Assembly: GCA_963836195.1 (NCBI GenBank) | Contig: CAWIIX010000031.1 | Coordinates: 1-64,000 of the forward strand | DNA: 64,000 bases | Reading direction: 5' to 3' | DNA from: Trebonia sp963836195 | GTDB lineage: Bacteria; Actinomycetota; Actinomycetes; Streptosporangiales; Streptosporangiaceae | Shown here: piece by piece, positions 44,242-52,175 of the stretch | Layout of the letters: every line of letters starts with the position of its first letter | Position numbering within the stretch: position 1 is the first letter of the stretch | Notes under the pieces: model-generated | What the model was told of the DNA's origin: nothing | The model's input: only the letters and a program-made list of their open reading frames with translations | Database searches by the model: none | Translations under genes and position numbers: made by a program

Positions 44242-44697
44242 TCAGGGGCGGCTGGAGCCGAGGTTGAACCGGGTGACGAGCTCGGCGAAGGCGGCGATGT
44301 CGCGGTCGTTCCAGTCGGTCAGCCGTTCGGCCATACGATCACGGACGGCGTGCCCGGCGGCGTCCAGGCGCTGCCGCCCGGCCGCGGTCAGGGTCAGCGC
44401 ATAGCCCCGGCGGCCGGGCTGCTCGCCCCCACGCGCGAGCAGCCCGGCCGAGATCAGCTGGTCGAGCTGCCGGGACAGGGTCGACTTGTCCAGGCAGAAG
44501 TGCGCCGCCAGGTCGGCCGCGCGCGTCCCCGGGGTGACGTCGATCTGGGTCAGCAGCGTGTAGTCGACCACCGACAGGCCCGGGTGGAGGTCGTCGGCCA
44601 CATCGCGGGATCGCCTGGCGAGGGTGGTGAGACCCAGGTAGAGGTCATCAAGAGCGGCTTCGCGAGCCATGTTCTCCCCGTCAATTCTCTGCGCCAT
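44242..44697 (-). CDS. MarR family transcriptional regulator
   Basis: 151 residues from ATG 44697 (ATG 44670 also possible). Winged HTH: LSVVDYTLLTQIDVTPGTRA, AAHFCLDKSTLSRQLDQLIS and GGEQPGRRGYALTLTAAGRQ (the wing). Divergent from a universal stress protein gene, with a perfect inverted repeat immediately upstream. Autoregulation and control of the stress gene are likely; the ligand is unknown. Confidence 0.92.
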   Translation of the reverse strand: MAQRIDGENMAREAALDDLYLGLTTLARRSRDVADDLHPGLSVVDYTLLTQIDVTPGTRAADLAAHFCLDKSTLSRQLDQLISAGLLARGGEQPGRRGYALTLTAAGRQRLDAAGHAVRDRMAERLTDWNDRDIAAFAELVTRFNLGSSRP

Positions 44698-44698
44698 T

Positions 44699-44721
44699 TA
44701 GGGTTGCAATGCGCAACCCTA
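44699..44721. promoter_or_regulatory. MarR operator, perfect inverted repeat
   Basis: Arms TAGGGTTGC (44699-44707) and GCAACCCTA (44713-44721) are perfect complements with a 5-bp centre, starting 2 bp before the MarR start codon. Such a site would let the regulator block its own transcription. Confidence 0.7.
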
Positions 44722-44730
44722 GCAGTTAGT

Positions 44731-44745
44731 GTTGCAAATAACAAC
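44731..44745. promoter_or_regulatory. Second, weaker MarR-type site
   Basis: GTTG-N7-CAAC at 44731-44745 (GTTGCAAATAACAAC) repeats the GTTGC/CAAC motif of the first operator with its centre 28 bp away, towards the universal stress gene. Two sites could give coordinated control of both promoters. Confidence 0.5.
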
Positions 44746-44786
44746 TCTACCGGCGGCATCGGGGCCGCCGGGCGAAGGAGTTAGCC

Positions 44787-45305
44787 ATGAATACGCCAAC
44801 CATCAGCCGAGAGCAGACCGCGGGGACCATTTCCGGACCGTCGGACCGGGCGCTGTACGCGGTCGTCGGCTTCGACGGGTCCGCGTCGTCGCTGCGGGCC
44901 CTGGACATGGCCGCCCGGCTGCTGAACGACCGGCCCGGCGGCATGGAGATCGTGTACGTCGCGCACCTCCCGGCCGTCGCCGCGGCCGGCCTCGTCGGCG
45001 CGGCCTCGGCCGACATGCAGCAGAGCTTCGACGACACCACCCGCGAGCTATCAGAGGAAGTCCGCGCCCGCCTGCAGGCCTCGCACCTGCGCGCGGCCGC
45101 CCAGCGCTGGCACTTCCAGCGCCGCGACGGCGCGATCGCGGACAACCTGATCGCGGTCGCGGACGACCTGCGCTACCGGCACGGGCCCGACGCCGAGGTG
45201 TTCCTCGTCGTCGGCCGCTCCGAGCACGGATACCACCACGTCATCGGGTCCGTCCCGGCCGCCCTGGAGCGGCACGTCCACTACCCGGTGATCGTCATCC
45301 CGTGA
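44787..45305 (+). CDS. Universal stress protein (UspA family)
   Basis: 172 residues, one Usp domain (YAVVGFDGSASSLRALDMAA, MEIVYVAHLPA) ending in VGRSEHGYHHVIGSVPAALE and HYPVIVIP, which resembles the G-x2-G-x9-G-S nucleotide-binding stretch, although the usual glycine pattern is altered (VGRSEHG). GAAGGAG precedes ATG 44787. Divergent from the MarR gene and its operators, so probably MarR-controlled. Confidence 0.9.
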   Translation: MNTPTISREQTAGTISGPSDRALYAVVGFDGSASSLRALDMAARLLNDRPGGMEIVYVAHLPAVAAAGLVGAASADMQQSFDDTTRELSEEVRARLQASHLRAAAQRWHFQRRDGAIADNLIAVADDLRYRHGPDAEVFLVVGRSEHGYHHVIGSVPAALERHVHYPVIVIP

Positions 45306-45392
45306 CCGGGCCGCGGCTGGCCTCGACAGTAGGCCCAACGTCTCCCGCCACCGGGCAGTCCCGGGCGGCAGCACCGGGCTGAGCCCAAGAAC

Positions 45393-45449
45393 GCGAAGAC
45401 TTTTCGCAACGTGAAGACTTTTAGCTCGCATAGCGCGAATTTCTTTCGC
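45393..45449. repeat. Pair of GCGAA-N5-TTCGC palindromes
   Basis: GCGAAGACTTTTCGC (45393-45407) and GCGAATTTCTTTCGC (45435-45449) have the same arms, 42 bp apart, in an AT-richer stretch between the universal stress gene and the convergent transporter. They could be terminators or paired binding sites. The 45306-45532 gap holds no gene. Confidence 0.45.
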
Positions 45450-45532
45450 CGTAATAAAAAGCTTCGCGATCCTCGGCGGCAACCGCCATGCTTCCGGGGT
45501 CACAGCTGTCCCCGTGGTGCGCGCCGCAGGCG

Positions 45533-46840
45533 TCAGGAGATGCCGAAGCCGCTCAACACAGTCTGCACGAGCACCGTAAGCGACAGGACCGAGATGGCGG
45601 CGACGCTGATGGTGGCCACGATCTTGAACACCCGGCCGTTCCTAGCGTCGCCAAGCACGCTGGCTCGGTTGGCGAGGATGAGCACATAGGTGAGCAGGAT
45701 CGGCGTGATGATCCCGTTCAGCACCTGCGCCTCGACCAGGAGCTGGATCAGGTTGCCGGGGACCAGGGCGATGGCCGCGCCGATGAAGACCTGGCCGGTG
45801 AACAGGCCGAGGAACAGCGGTGCCTGGCGGAAGGACTTGCTGACGCTGCGCTCGGCCCCGGCCGCCTCGCTGATGGCGTAGGCGGTCGAGAGCGGGACGA
45901 CCGCGGCGGCCAGCGCGCTGGCGCCGAGCAGGCCGATAGCGAACAGCTGGGTGGCGAATCGGCCGGCCACCGGGGCGAGCGCCTGCGCGGCCTGTTTGGC
46001 CGATTCAAGTGGGGCGCGGACGTGGATCGCGGCGGCGGTCGCGACGATGATGAAGATACTGATCACGTTGCAGAAGATCGACCCGGCGATGGTGTCGATT
46101 TTCTCGCCGGGGTAGTCGGCCGGGCCGATCCCGCGGTCGGCGACCGCGGCGGCCACGTAGAACTGCATGTACGGGGTGATCGTGGTCCCGATCAGCGCCA
46201 CCACCAGGAAAAGGAAATCGTGGGTGAGCAGGAAGTGCGGCCAGATCAGCTGCGCCCCCGCCTGTGCGTAATTAGGGCGGCTCAAAAACGCGGCGACCGG
46301 ATAGGCGAAGAACACCAGGCTCAGCACCAGGAACAACCGCTCCGCGTACTTGTACGACCCGAAGACCACCAGCGCCCAGATCGCGGCCGCCGCCACCGGG
46401 ACGCTGATGAACTTCGAGACGCCAAGTAGCTCCATCGCGGCCGCGATCCCGGCGAATTCGGAGACGACCAGCCCGACGTTGGCGACGATCAGCGCCAGCA
46501 GCGCGAACGCCGTGACCCGGATGCTGAACTGCTCCCGGATCAGCGCGCCGAGGCCCTCCCCGGTATACGCGCCGAGCCGGGCGCACATCTCCTGCACCAC
46601 GACCAGGGCCACGGTCACCAGGACCATGGCGAACAGCGTCCGGTAGCCGAATTGCGCCCCGGCGCTTGCGTAGGTAGCGATCCCGCCCGCGTCGTTGCCC
46701 GCGTTGGCCGCGATGATCCCTGGCCCCATGAACGCGAGCAGCATCAGGATCCGGCGCCCCAGCGGCCGCCGGACCGGTACGGGCGTGCGGGTCGGCGCGG
46801 GCGCTACCTCGCTCGGCGGTGGCAGCGCCCCCTCCTGCAC
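45533..46840 (-). CDS. NRAMP-fold divalent metal transporter, NRMT-like (probable Mg2+)
   Basis: 435 residues with about 11 membrane segments of the SLC11/NRAMP fold. In TM1 the usual D-P-G-N reads D50-A-G-G53; in TM6 the usual A-T-V-M-P-H region reads T219-T-I-T222-P-Y224. The coordinating Asn, the selectivity Met and the proton-relay His are thus all replaced. I recall the same Asn-to-Gly and Ala/Met-to-Thr changes from the NRAMP-related magnesium transporters. It follows a soluble MgtE-N/CBS gene in the same direction with a 5-nt gap, supporting Mg2+ as cargo. It is unlikely to be a Mn/Fe transporter. Confidence 0.88.
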   Translation of the reverse strand: MQEGALPPPSEVAPAPTRTPVPVRRPLGRRILMLLAFMGPGIIAANAGNDAGGIATYASAGAQFGYRTLFAMVLVTVALVVVQEMCARLGAYTGEGLGALIREQFSIRVTAFALLALIVANVGLVVSEFAGIAAAMELLGVSKFISVPVAAAAIWALVVFGSYKYAERLFLVLSLVFFAYPVAAFLSRPNYAQAGAQLIWPHFLLTHDFLFLVVALIGTTITPYMQFYVAAAVADRGIGPADYPGEKIDTIAGSIFCNVISIFIIVATAAAIHVRAPLESAKQAAQALAPVAGRFATQLFAIGLLGASALAAAVVPLSTAYAISEAAGAERSVSKSFRQAPLFLGLFTGQVFIGAAIALVPGNLIQLLVEAQVLNGIITPILLTYVLILANRASVLGDARNGRVFKIVATISVAAISVLSLTVLVQTVLSGFGIS

Positions 46841-46845
46841 GCCGC

Positions 46846-48189
46846 TTATGACAGCCGCCGGGGGAACCGGAACCGGTGCCGGTCCGGCACCAGCATGTCC
46901 AGCACATCATCGACCAGGATCCGGCCGAGGGGTCGTTCCTCCTCGTCCACCACCACCACCGACGAGTGCCGAGTCTCCACCAGCCGCTCGGTGATCTCAT
47001 CCAGTCCCGCGTTCGGCAGCACGGTCACCGGCCAGGGCGGCCCGATCAGGGAATCCACCGTCCCCTCCAGGTCGGCGAGGAACAGCTCGGTCATCGTCAC
47101 GTCATCAAGCAGCTGCCCGTTATCCCCGAGGACGATCACCCCGGCGAGGTCCTCGTCATGCTCGCGGTTCGCCCGTAGCCGGTCCCGGACTTGCAAGATC
47201 GTCTCCGCCGGGGTGGCGGTAACCAGGACGGTGGTCATGATTCCGCCAGCCGTCCGCTCGCCGTAGCCGAGCAGCGTCGCCACCCGGTCGCGCGCCTGCG
47301 CGGGCATCGCGGCGAGCAGCTCCTTCTGCTCGCCCGGGTCCAGCTCGCGCAGCCCGTCGGCCGCCTCGTCCGGCTCCATCCGGCCCAGCAATTCTGCGGC
47401 CTCGGCGGTGTCGGACTCGCGCAGCAGCTGCACCAGCTCCTCGGCCTGCATCTCTTCCAGCGCATCGGCCGCCTGTTCCGGCGTCAGCCGCGCGAGCAGG
47501 TCGCGGCGCTCGGTCCGGCCCAGGTCCTCGAGCAGGTCGGCCAGCTCACCTGGCCGCAGCCGCTGGAGGCCGCGCTCCGAGGCCTGGAGGGTGCCACCCG
47601 GTCCGCGCTGCGAGCCGAAGCTGGTGATGCTGGCCCAGTCGATGACCTTCTCCGGGGTCGGCCGGGACCGGAACCGCGCGGGTCCGAGCCGTCGCAGCAG
47701 GCTGTTGAACCCGACATCCACGCCGACCAGCTGCACCACCCCGGCCACCCGCGCCAGGTACAGGTCGGAGGCGCGGATAACCCGCGCTCCGTCGGTATCG
47801 ACGAGCTGGTGATCGATGACATCGCGCGCCAGCTCGACCTCGCCGGGTCGGCGCGCGACTTCCCGCAAGTCCAGCCGCGCCGTGCGCAGCCTGACCCGTT
47901 CGCGGGTGACTTCCTCCACCGCGTCGATCGGCAGCCAGGCTCGGCGTCGGCCAACTCGCACGATCAGCCCGGTCACCGGCGGGTACGGCTGGTTGCTGTC
48001 CCACCGGGCGACGACGTCCGCCATGTGGCCGATCTGCTGGCCCGCCTGGTTGAGGACCGGCTGGCCGATCAGCCCGGCTAGGCTCACCAGCTCACTGCGA
48101 ACGTGCCGCAGTGCGGTCAGCCGCTCGACCCGCTGTTCATACCGTGCCCGCAGCGCCGACACCGAGGGGGCAGGACGGCGCACGGCCAT
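46846..48189 (-). CDS. Soluble PRC-barrel / MgtE N-domain / CBS pair protein
   Basis: 447 residues, no membrane segment. Order: PRC-barrel-like halves (~37-105 and ~115-190; QPVLNQAGQQIGHMADVV), an MgtE N-terminal superhelix (~212-315; LRPGELADLLEDLGRTERRD, EMQAEELVQLLRESDTAE), then two CBS domains (~322-440; GGIMTTVLVTATPAETILQV, LVETRHSSVVVVDEEERPLG). In MgtE this N/CBS module senses cytosolic Mg2+ and gates the channel, but here no channel domain follows. The next gene is the NRMT-like transporter, so this is probably its regulatory subunit acting in trans. Confidence 0.9.
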   Translation of the reverse strand: MAVRRPAPSVSALRARYEQRVERLTALRHVRSELVSLAGLIGQPVLNQAGQQIGHMADVVARWDSNQPYPPVTGLIVRVGRRRAWLPIDAVEEVTRERVRLRTARLDLREVARRPGEVELARDVIDHQLVDTDGARVIRASDLYLARVAGVVQLVGVDVGFNSLLRRLGPARFRSRPTPEKVIDWASITSFGSQRGPGGTLQASERGLQRLRPGELADLLEDLGRTERRDLLARLTPEQAADALEEMQAEELVQLLRESDTAEAAELLGRMEPDEAADGLRELDPGEQKELLAAMPAQARDRVATLLGYGERTAGGIMTTVLVTATPAETILQVRDRLRANREHDEDLAGVIVLGDNGQLLDDVTMTELFLADLEGTVDSLIGPPWPVTVLPNAGLDEITERLVETRHSSVVVVDEEERPLGRILVDDVLDMLVPDRHRFRFPRRLS

Positions 48190-48428
48190 GTTCCCTCCCT
48201 AGCGCTACCGCTGGGCCTGATGTCACGAACGCTTCTCAACTCGCCGCGTGGCCAGCCATCAAACGCTGCCGCCTGACCGCGGGCCGCGAGAGCGCGCTGC
48301 CAGTTGACACTAATATCACGATGGCAGGGCTATCGGCGTTTTTGTGCTCGCGGCTGGCCGTAACGACCATCCAGCCGGGACAGGACCAGGCCTCGCTCGT
48401 CGTCGGCTAGCGCGGATGAGACAGTGTG

Positions 48429-49988
48429 CTAGTGAACGCGGTCTTTGAGCATGAGGTCAGCGTGCGGTGGCGGGACGGGGATGGACTGGGGCATGTCAAC
48501 CACGCCGTGTTCCTGACCTACCTGGAGGAAGGCCGGGACGCCTTCTACGTGCAGGCGCTTGGCCGCGATCCGCACTACGTGGTGGCGCGGGTGGAGATCG
48601 ACCTGCGGGCCGAGATCCGCCATGCCGACCGGCGGCTGCAGGTGCGGATCGAGGTGGAGCGGGTGGGCACGACCAGCCTGACGACGCGGGAGACGATCGT
48701 GACCCCGACGGGGGTGACCGCGGCCGAGGCGAGGGTCATCACCGTGCTGTGGGACGCCGACGCCCGCAAGCCGCTGCCGTTCGCGGCCGATGAGCGGGCG
48801 CGGCTGGCGCCTTACTGCCACCGGTCAGCCCCCGCCGGGAACACCCCTGGTCCGGCCTTAGCTCGCGCGCGATCTACCATGGCGGTCATGCCTTCCGACG
48901 ATCTCGCCACCCGCATCCGCACCGCCTCGAGGTCCTGCCCGGACGCCGTCTCGGGCCAGGTCTTCCGTTCGCCTGCCCAGGCCCTGGCCGACCTGGCGCG
49001 ATCGTGCGCCGAGCTCGGCGTCGAGGAGTGGGACGTCTACGGCGAGTTCGGCCCGGTTGGGCGGCTGGAGTCGGAGCTGGTCGAGCTCTTCGGGGTCGAG
49101 GCGGCGGCGTTCTTCCCCAGCGGGATCATGGCCCAGCAGGTGGGGCTCCGGGTGCACACCGAGCGGGCGGGCGTCCGTCGGGTGGCGCTGCCGGACCTCA
49201 GCCACCTGCTGGTGCACGAGGAAGACGGCCCGCGCCTCCTCCACGGCCTGGAGATCAGCCTCCTGACCCGCGGTTTCGAGGCTCCGGCGGCGCGGCACCT
49301 GGAGGCGATACCCGGCCGGCTCGGCGCCGTCCTGGCCGAGCTGCCGCTGCGCGAGGCCGGCTGCCTGCTCCCGACCTGGGATGACCTGGCGCAGCTTTCC
49401 CAGGCATGCCGCACCCGCGGCGTCGCGCTGCACTTTGACGGTGCGCGGATCTGGGAATCGCAGCCGTGGTTCGGCCGCCCGCTGTCGGAAATCGCGGCGC
49501 TGAGCGACTCGCTCTACGTCTCGTTCTACAAGGGGCTCGGCGGCCTGGCGGGCGCTGCCCTGCTCGGTCCGGCCGACTTCATCGCCGAGGCGCGGCTGTG
49601 GCGGCGCCGTCAAGGCGGCACCGTCTACCACCTCACCGCAGAGGCCGTCTCGGCCCTGGCCGGCCTGAGAGACCAGCTCCCGATCGTCGCCGACACGGTC
49701 GCGTGGGCCCGCGCGTTCGCCGCCGAGCTGCCGTCGTTCATCGCCGTGCAGCCGGCCGTGCCGCACGCCAACCAGTTTCTCGTGTACGCCGCGGGCGACG
49801 CCGACGCGGTCAACGAGCGGGTGCTCGCCCTCATCGAGGAGCACCACATCGGATTCCCGGCCTGGCACGCGGCCCAGGAGCCGGGCCGGATCACCACCGA
49901 GTTCGCCGTCTCCGGGGCGGCCCTCAAGGTCGACCCCAAGGAGATGGCGGCGCTGGTCGCCGCCGCGATCGCGCCGGGCGTCGGCTGA
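48429..49988 (+). CDS. 4HBT thioesterase fused in frame to threonine-aldolase-type PLP enzyme
   Basis: One uninterrupted frame of ~520 residues with two unrelated domains. Residues ~1-130 form a hotdog acyl-CoA thioesterase (WRDGDGLGHVNHAVFLTYLE, with the D-x2-G-H-V-N-H motif). Residues ~160-519 form a beta-eliminating lyase/threonine aldolase (FFPSGIMAQQVGLRV, HFDGARIWE, PLP lysine in VSFYKGLGGLAG). The linker (HRSAPAGNTPGPALARARS) is not conserved-looking. An internal ATG at 48880 or 48889 would give a normal free aldolase, so the fusion may reflect a lost stop of the thioesterase gene. Confidence 0.72.
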   Translation, partial: LVNAVFEHEVSVRWRDGDGLGHVNHAVFLTYLEEGRDAFYVQALGRDPHYVVARVEIDLRAEIRHADRRLQVRIEVERVGTTSLTTRETIVTPTGVTAAEARVITVLWDADARKPLPFAADERARLAPYCHRSAPAGNTPGPALARARSTMAVMPSDDLATRIRTASRSCPDAVSGQVFRSPAQALADLARSCAELGVEEWDVYGEFGPVGRLESELVELFGVEAAAFFPSGIMAQQVGLRVHTERAGVRRVALPDLSHLLVHEEDGPRLLHGLEISLLTRGFEAPAARHLEAIPGRLGAVLAELPLREAGCLLPTWDDLAQLSQACRTRGVALHFDGARIWESQPWFGRPLSEIAALSDSLYVSFYKGLGGLAGAALLGPADFIAEARLWRRRQGGTVYHLTAEAVSALAGLRDQLPIVADTVAWARAFAAELPSFIAVQPAVPHANQFLVYAAGDADAVNERVLALIEEHHIGFPAWHAAQEPGRITTEFAVSGAALKVDPKEMAALVAAAIAPGVG

Positions 49989-50008
49989 GCAGCGGCCCGC
50001 AATCCCAG

Positions 50009-51040
50009 CTATTCGACCGACGTCCCGATCGCGGACCCCGCCGCCAGCCCGACGTCACGCATGGCCTTGCGGTACGCGACCGCCACCGCGTCGAAGCGCA
50101 GATGCAACTCGGCCGCCAGGTCGAACGGCACCCGCTCCGGCCGCTGCGACTCGACCACGACCTGGTCCTGGCCGAAGATGGTGTCCTCGAATTCGCGGAT
50201 CACCTGGTCCGGCTGGTCCAGGTTGTAGTTGCGGCCGATGATCACGTACCCCGCGCAGCGGTCGGCGCCGATCGGCTGCGAGGCGAAGAAGTACACCATG
50301 CCGCGCTCACCGCCCCAGCCCAGCCGCAGCACGATCGTGTACGGCAGGTGCAGCTCGTAGCGGCTGCGCCGTTCCGGCGGCCCGGCCTGCTCGTTGCCGA
50401 AGACCGGAAAGTCCTCGCTGTTGGGCGCCTCCGGGCGGACGATGTCATACCGCAGCACGTGCCCGTCGGTGATGACCTCATGCGACGGGACCACCGGCCG
50501 CTCCGGGTCGCCGAGCAGCCCCGGGTGCACCCACGGGAAATGCCCGAAGTCGGTGAAGTTCTCCACCTGCCGGGCCGCGTCGCACTGCCACCGGTACGGC
50601 CCGGCGGCGACCACCGCCCACCCGTCGGCCTCCAGCTCGGGCACCGCGGGCAGCGGCCACCGCGGTTCCTCGAGCGCGACCCAGACCAGCCCGTACCGCT
50701 CCCGCACGAGGAAGGACCGCACCCGGGCCTTGGCCGGGACGGCGGTCGGATCCTCCTTCTGCGGGATCGCCACGCAGCGCCCGTCGGCCCCGTACCGCCA
50801 GGCGTGGTACGGGCAGACCAGCTCGTCGCCGGCCACCCAGCCCAGCGACAGCGCGGTACCGCGGTGCACGCACAGGTCGGACATCACCCGCAGCGCCCGG
50901 TCGGCCCCGCGCCAGAGCACCAGCGCCTCGCCGAGCAGATCGGCGTGGACCGGGCGGTCGGCGACGTCGGCCGCAAACGCGACCGGATGCCAGCACGCCC
51001 GCTGGGCGGCCAGGTCCGCGAACACTCCCGGGGAAACCAT
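50009..51040 (-). CDS. Rieske non-heme iron oxygenase, large subunit type
   Basis: 343 residues. Rieske 2Fe-2S ligands C57-x-H59 and C76-x2-H79 (CVHRG, CPYHAWRYG). Mononuclear iron region N161-F-T-D164-x2-H167-x4-H172 (NFTDFGHFPWVHPG). The domain pattern is of VanA/phthalate-dioxygenase-type monooxygenases that demethylate or hydroxylate aromatics. A reductase partner is not adjacent. ATG 51040 start. Confidence 0.92.
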   Translation of the reverse strand: MVSPGVFADLAAQRACWHPVAFAADVADRPVHADLLGEALVLWRGADRALRVMSDLCVHRGTALSLGWVAGDELVCPYHAWRYGADGRCVAIPQKEDPTAVPAKARVRSFLVRERYGLVWVALEEPRWPLPAVPELEADGWAVVAAGPYRWQCDAARQVENFTDFGHFPWVHPGLLGDPERPVVPSHEVITDGHVLRYDIVRPEAPNSEDFPVFGNEQAGPPERRSRYELHLPYTIVLRLGWGGERGMVYFFASQPIGADRCAGYVIIGRNYNLDQPDQVIREFEDTIFGQDQVVVESQRPERVPFDLAAELHLRFDAVAVAYRKAMRDVGLAAGSAIGTSVE

Positions 51041-51117
51041 CCCCCGATGCTATCGATCGAGCGGCAGCCGACCGGCCCGTGCGGGCCGCTTCAATCGCCA
51101 TCGGGCCGTAAAGTGTC

Positions 51118-52092
51118 ATGGTGACGGGTGTCGGATCGAAGGTCGCGGGCGTTTCCTGGCTGGTGGCGGGCGGCTTTGCCGTGTGGGCGGCGGCGCGGGT
51201 GGCCGGAGCCGACCGCGTGCGCCGGACCGAGACGGTGCTGGTGCCGCTGATGTCGTTTACCCCGCAGGTGGCCGCGGCCGCGCCGCTGGCCGCGCTCGGG
51301 CTGCGGCTGGCCGGGCGGCGGGGACCGGCCGCGACGGCGGTGCTCGCGTCGGCCGCGCTGGGGCTGGTAGTGCGCTCGCGCGGGGTCCCGCGGCGGCAGC
51401 CGGAGGCCGTCGGCCCGACGCTGCGGGTGCTCACCATCAACCTGCTCGTCGGCCGGGCCGACCCGGAGGCCGTCGTCGCCCGGGTCCGGCAGGCAGACCT
51501 GGACGTGCTGTTCGTGCAGGAGCTCACGATCGACGCGCAGACCCGCCTGAAGCAGGCCGGGCTCGAAGATCTGCTGCCGCACGCGCAGGTCGAGCACAAG
51601 GACGGCGGCCCGCGCGGCTCGGGCATCTACTCCCGGTTCCCGCTGAGCGAGGGGACGCCGCTGCCGTTGACGTTCGCGGCCCAGCCGACGGCGGTGCTCG
51701 AGCTCCCGGACGGGCAAGAGGTCGAGCTCATCTGCGTGCACCCGCGGGCGCCGGCGCTGGAGCGCGGCGGCTCCGTCCAGTGGCGCTCAGAGCTCGGGGT
51801 GCTGCCCGCGCCGGGAAAGCTGCCCCGGCTGGTGGCGGGGGACTTCAACGCCACCCCCGATCATGCCGTGTTCCGCGACATCCTCCGTCGCGGCTACGCC
51901 GACGCCGCGATCCAGACCGGGAACGCGCTCATCCGCACCTGGGGACGGCCGGGGCAGGAACCCTGGCTCACCCTCGACCACGTGCTCGCCAGCCGCGGCT
52001 GCGCGGTGCTCGACTGCTCCGTGCACGCGATCCCCGGCAGCGACCACCGCGCCGTCTACGCCGAGATCAGGCTTCCCGCCGCCGGTCAGTAA
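51118..52092 (+). CDS. Endonuclease/exonuclease/phosphatase family membrane protein
   Basis: 324 residues: N-terminal membrane segments to ~95 (VSWLVAGGFAVWAAARVAG, AATAVLASAALGLVV), then an EEP catalytic domain (LRVLTINLLVGRADPE, LFVQELTID, VAGDFNATPDHAVF, TLDHVLAS, GSDHRAVYA). Active-site acids and the final D-H pair are intact, so it is probably a phosphodiesterase on DNA, lipid or sugar phosphates, facing the cell surface. A dispersed repeat begins at the stop codon. Confidence 0.9.
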   Translation: MVTGVGSKVAGVSWLVAGGFAVWAAARVAGADRVRRTETVLVPLMSFTPQVAAAAPLAALGLRLAGRRGPAATAVLASAALGLVVRSRGVPRRQPEAVGPTLRVLTINLLVGRADPEAVVARVRQADLDVLFVQELTIDAQTRLKQAGLEDLLPHAQVEHKDGGPRGSGIYSRFPLSEGTPLPLTFAAQPTAVLELPDGQEVELICVHPRAPALERGGSVQWRSELGVLPAPGKLPRLVAGDFNATPDHAVFRDILRRGYADAAIQTGNALIRTWGRPGQEPWLTLDHVLASRGCAVLDCSVHAIPGSDHRAVYAEIRLPAAGQ

Positions 52093-52120
52093 GATCAAGA
52101 TCATTCTCCCGAACGGTCGC
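52091..52120. repeat. Dispersed repeat, copy C
   Basis: AAGATCAA (52091-52098) overlaps the stop of the EEP gene, followed by CTCCCGAACGGTCGC (52106-52120). It shares the AAGATC and CGAACGGTCGC blocks of copies A and B with a shorter space between. Confidence 0.45.
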
Positions 52121-52175
52121 GTGGTGCCCGCGAACCCGGAGCGATACCCAGCAGCGTGAGAGACAATGGTGCAGC

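Noticed and set aside
48190..48428. M-box riboswitch before the MgtE-N gene; a TTGACA at 48304
   Set aside because: Looked for Mg2+-riboswitch-like conserved blocks in the leader and found none; the TTGACA lacks a good -10 at 17 bp (GGGCTA).
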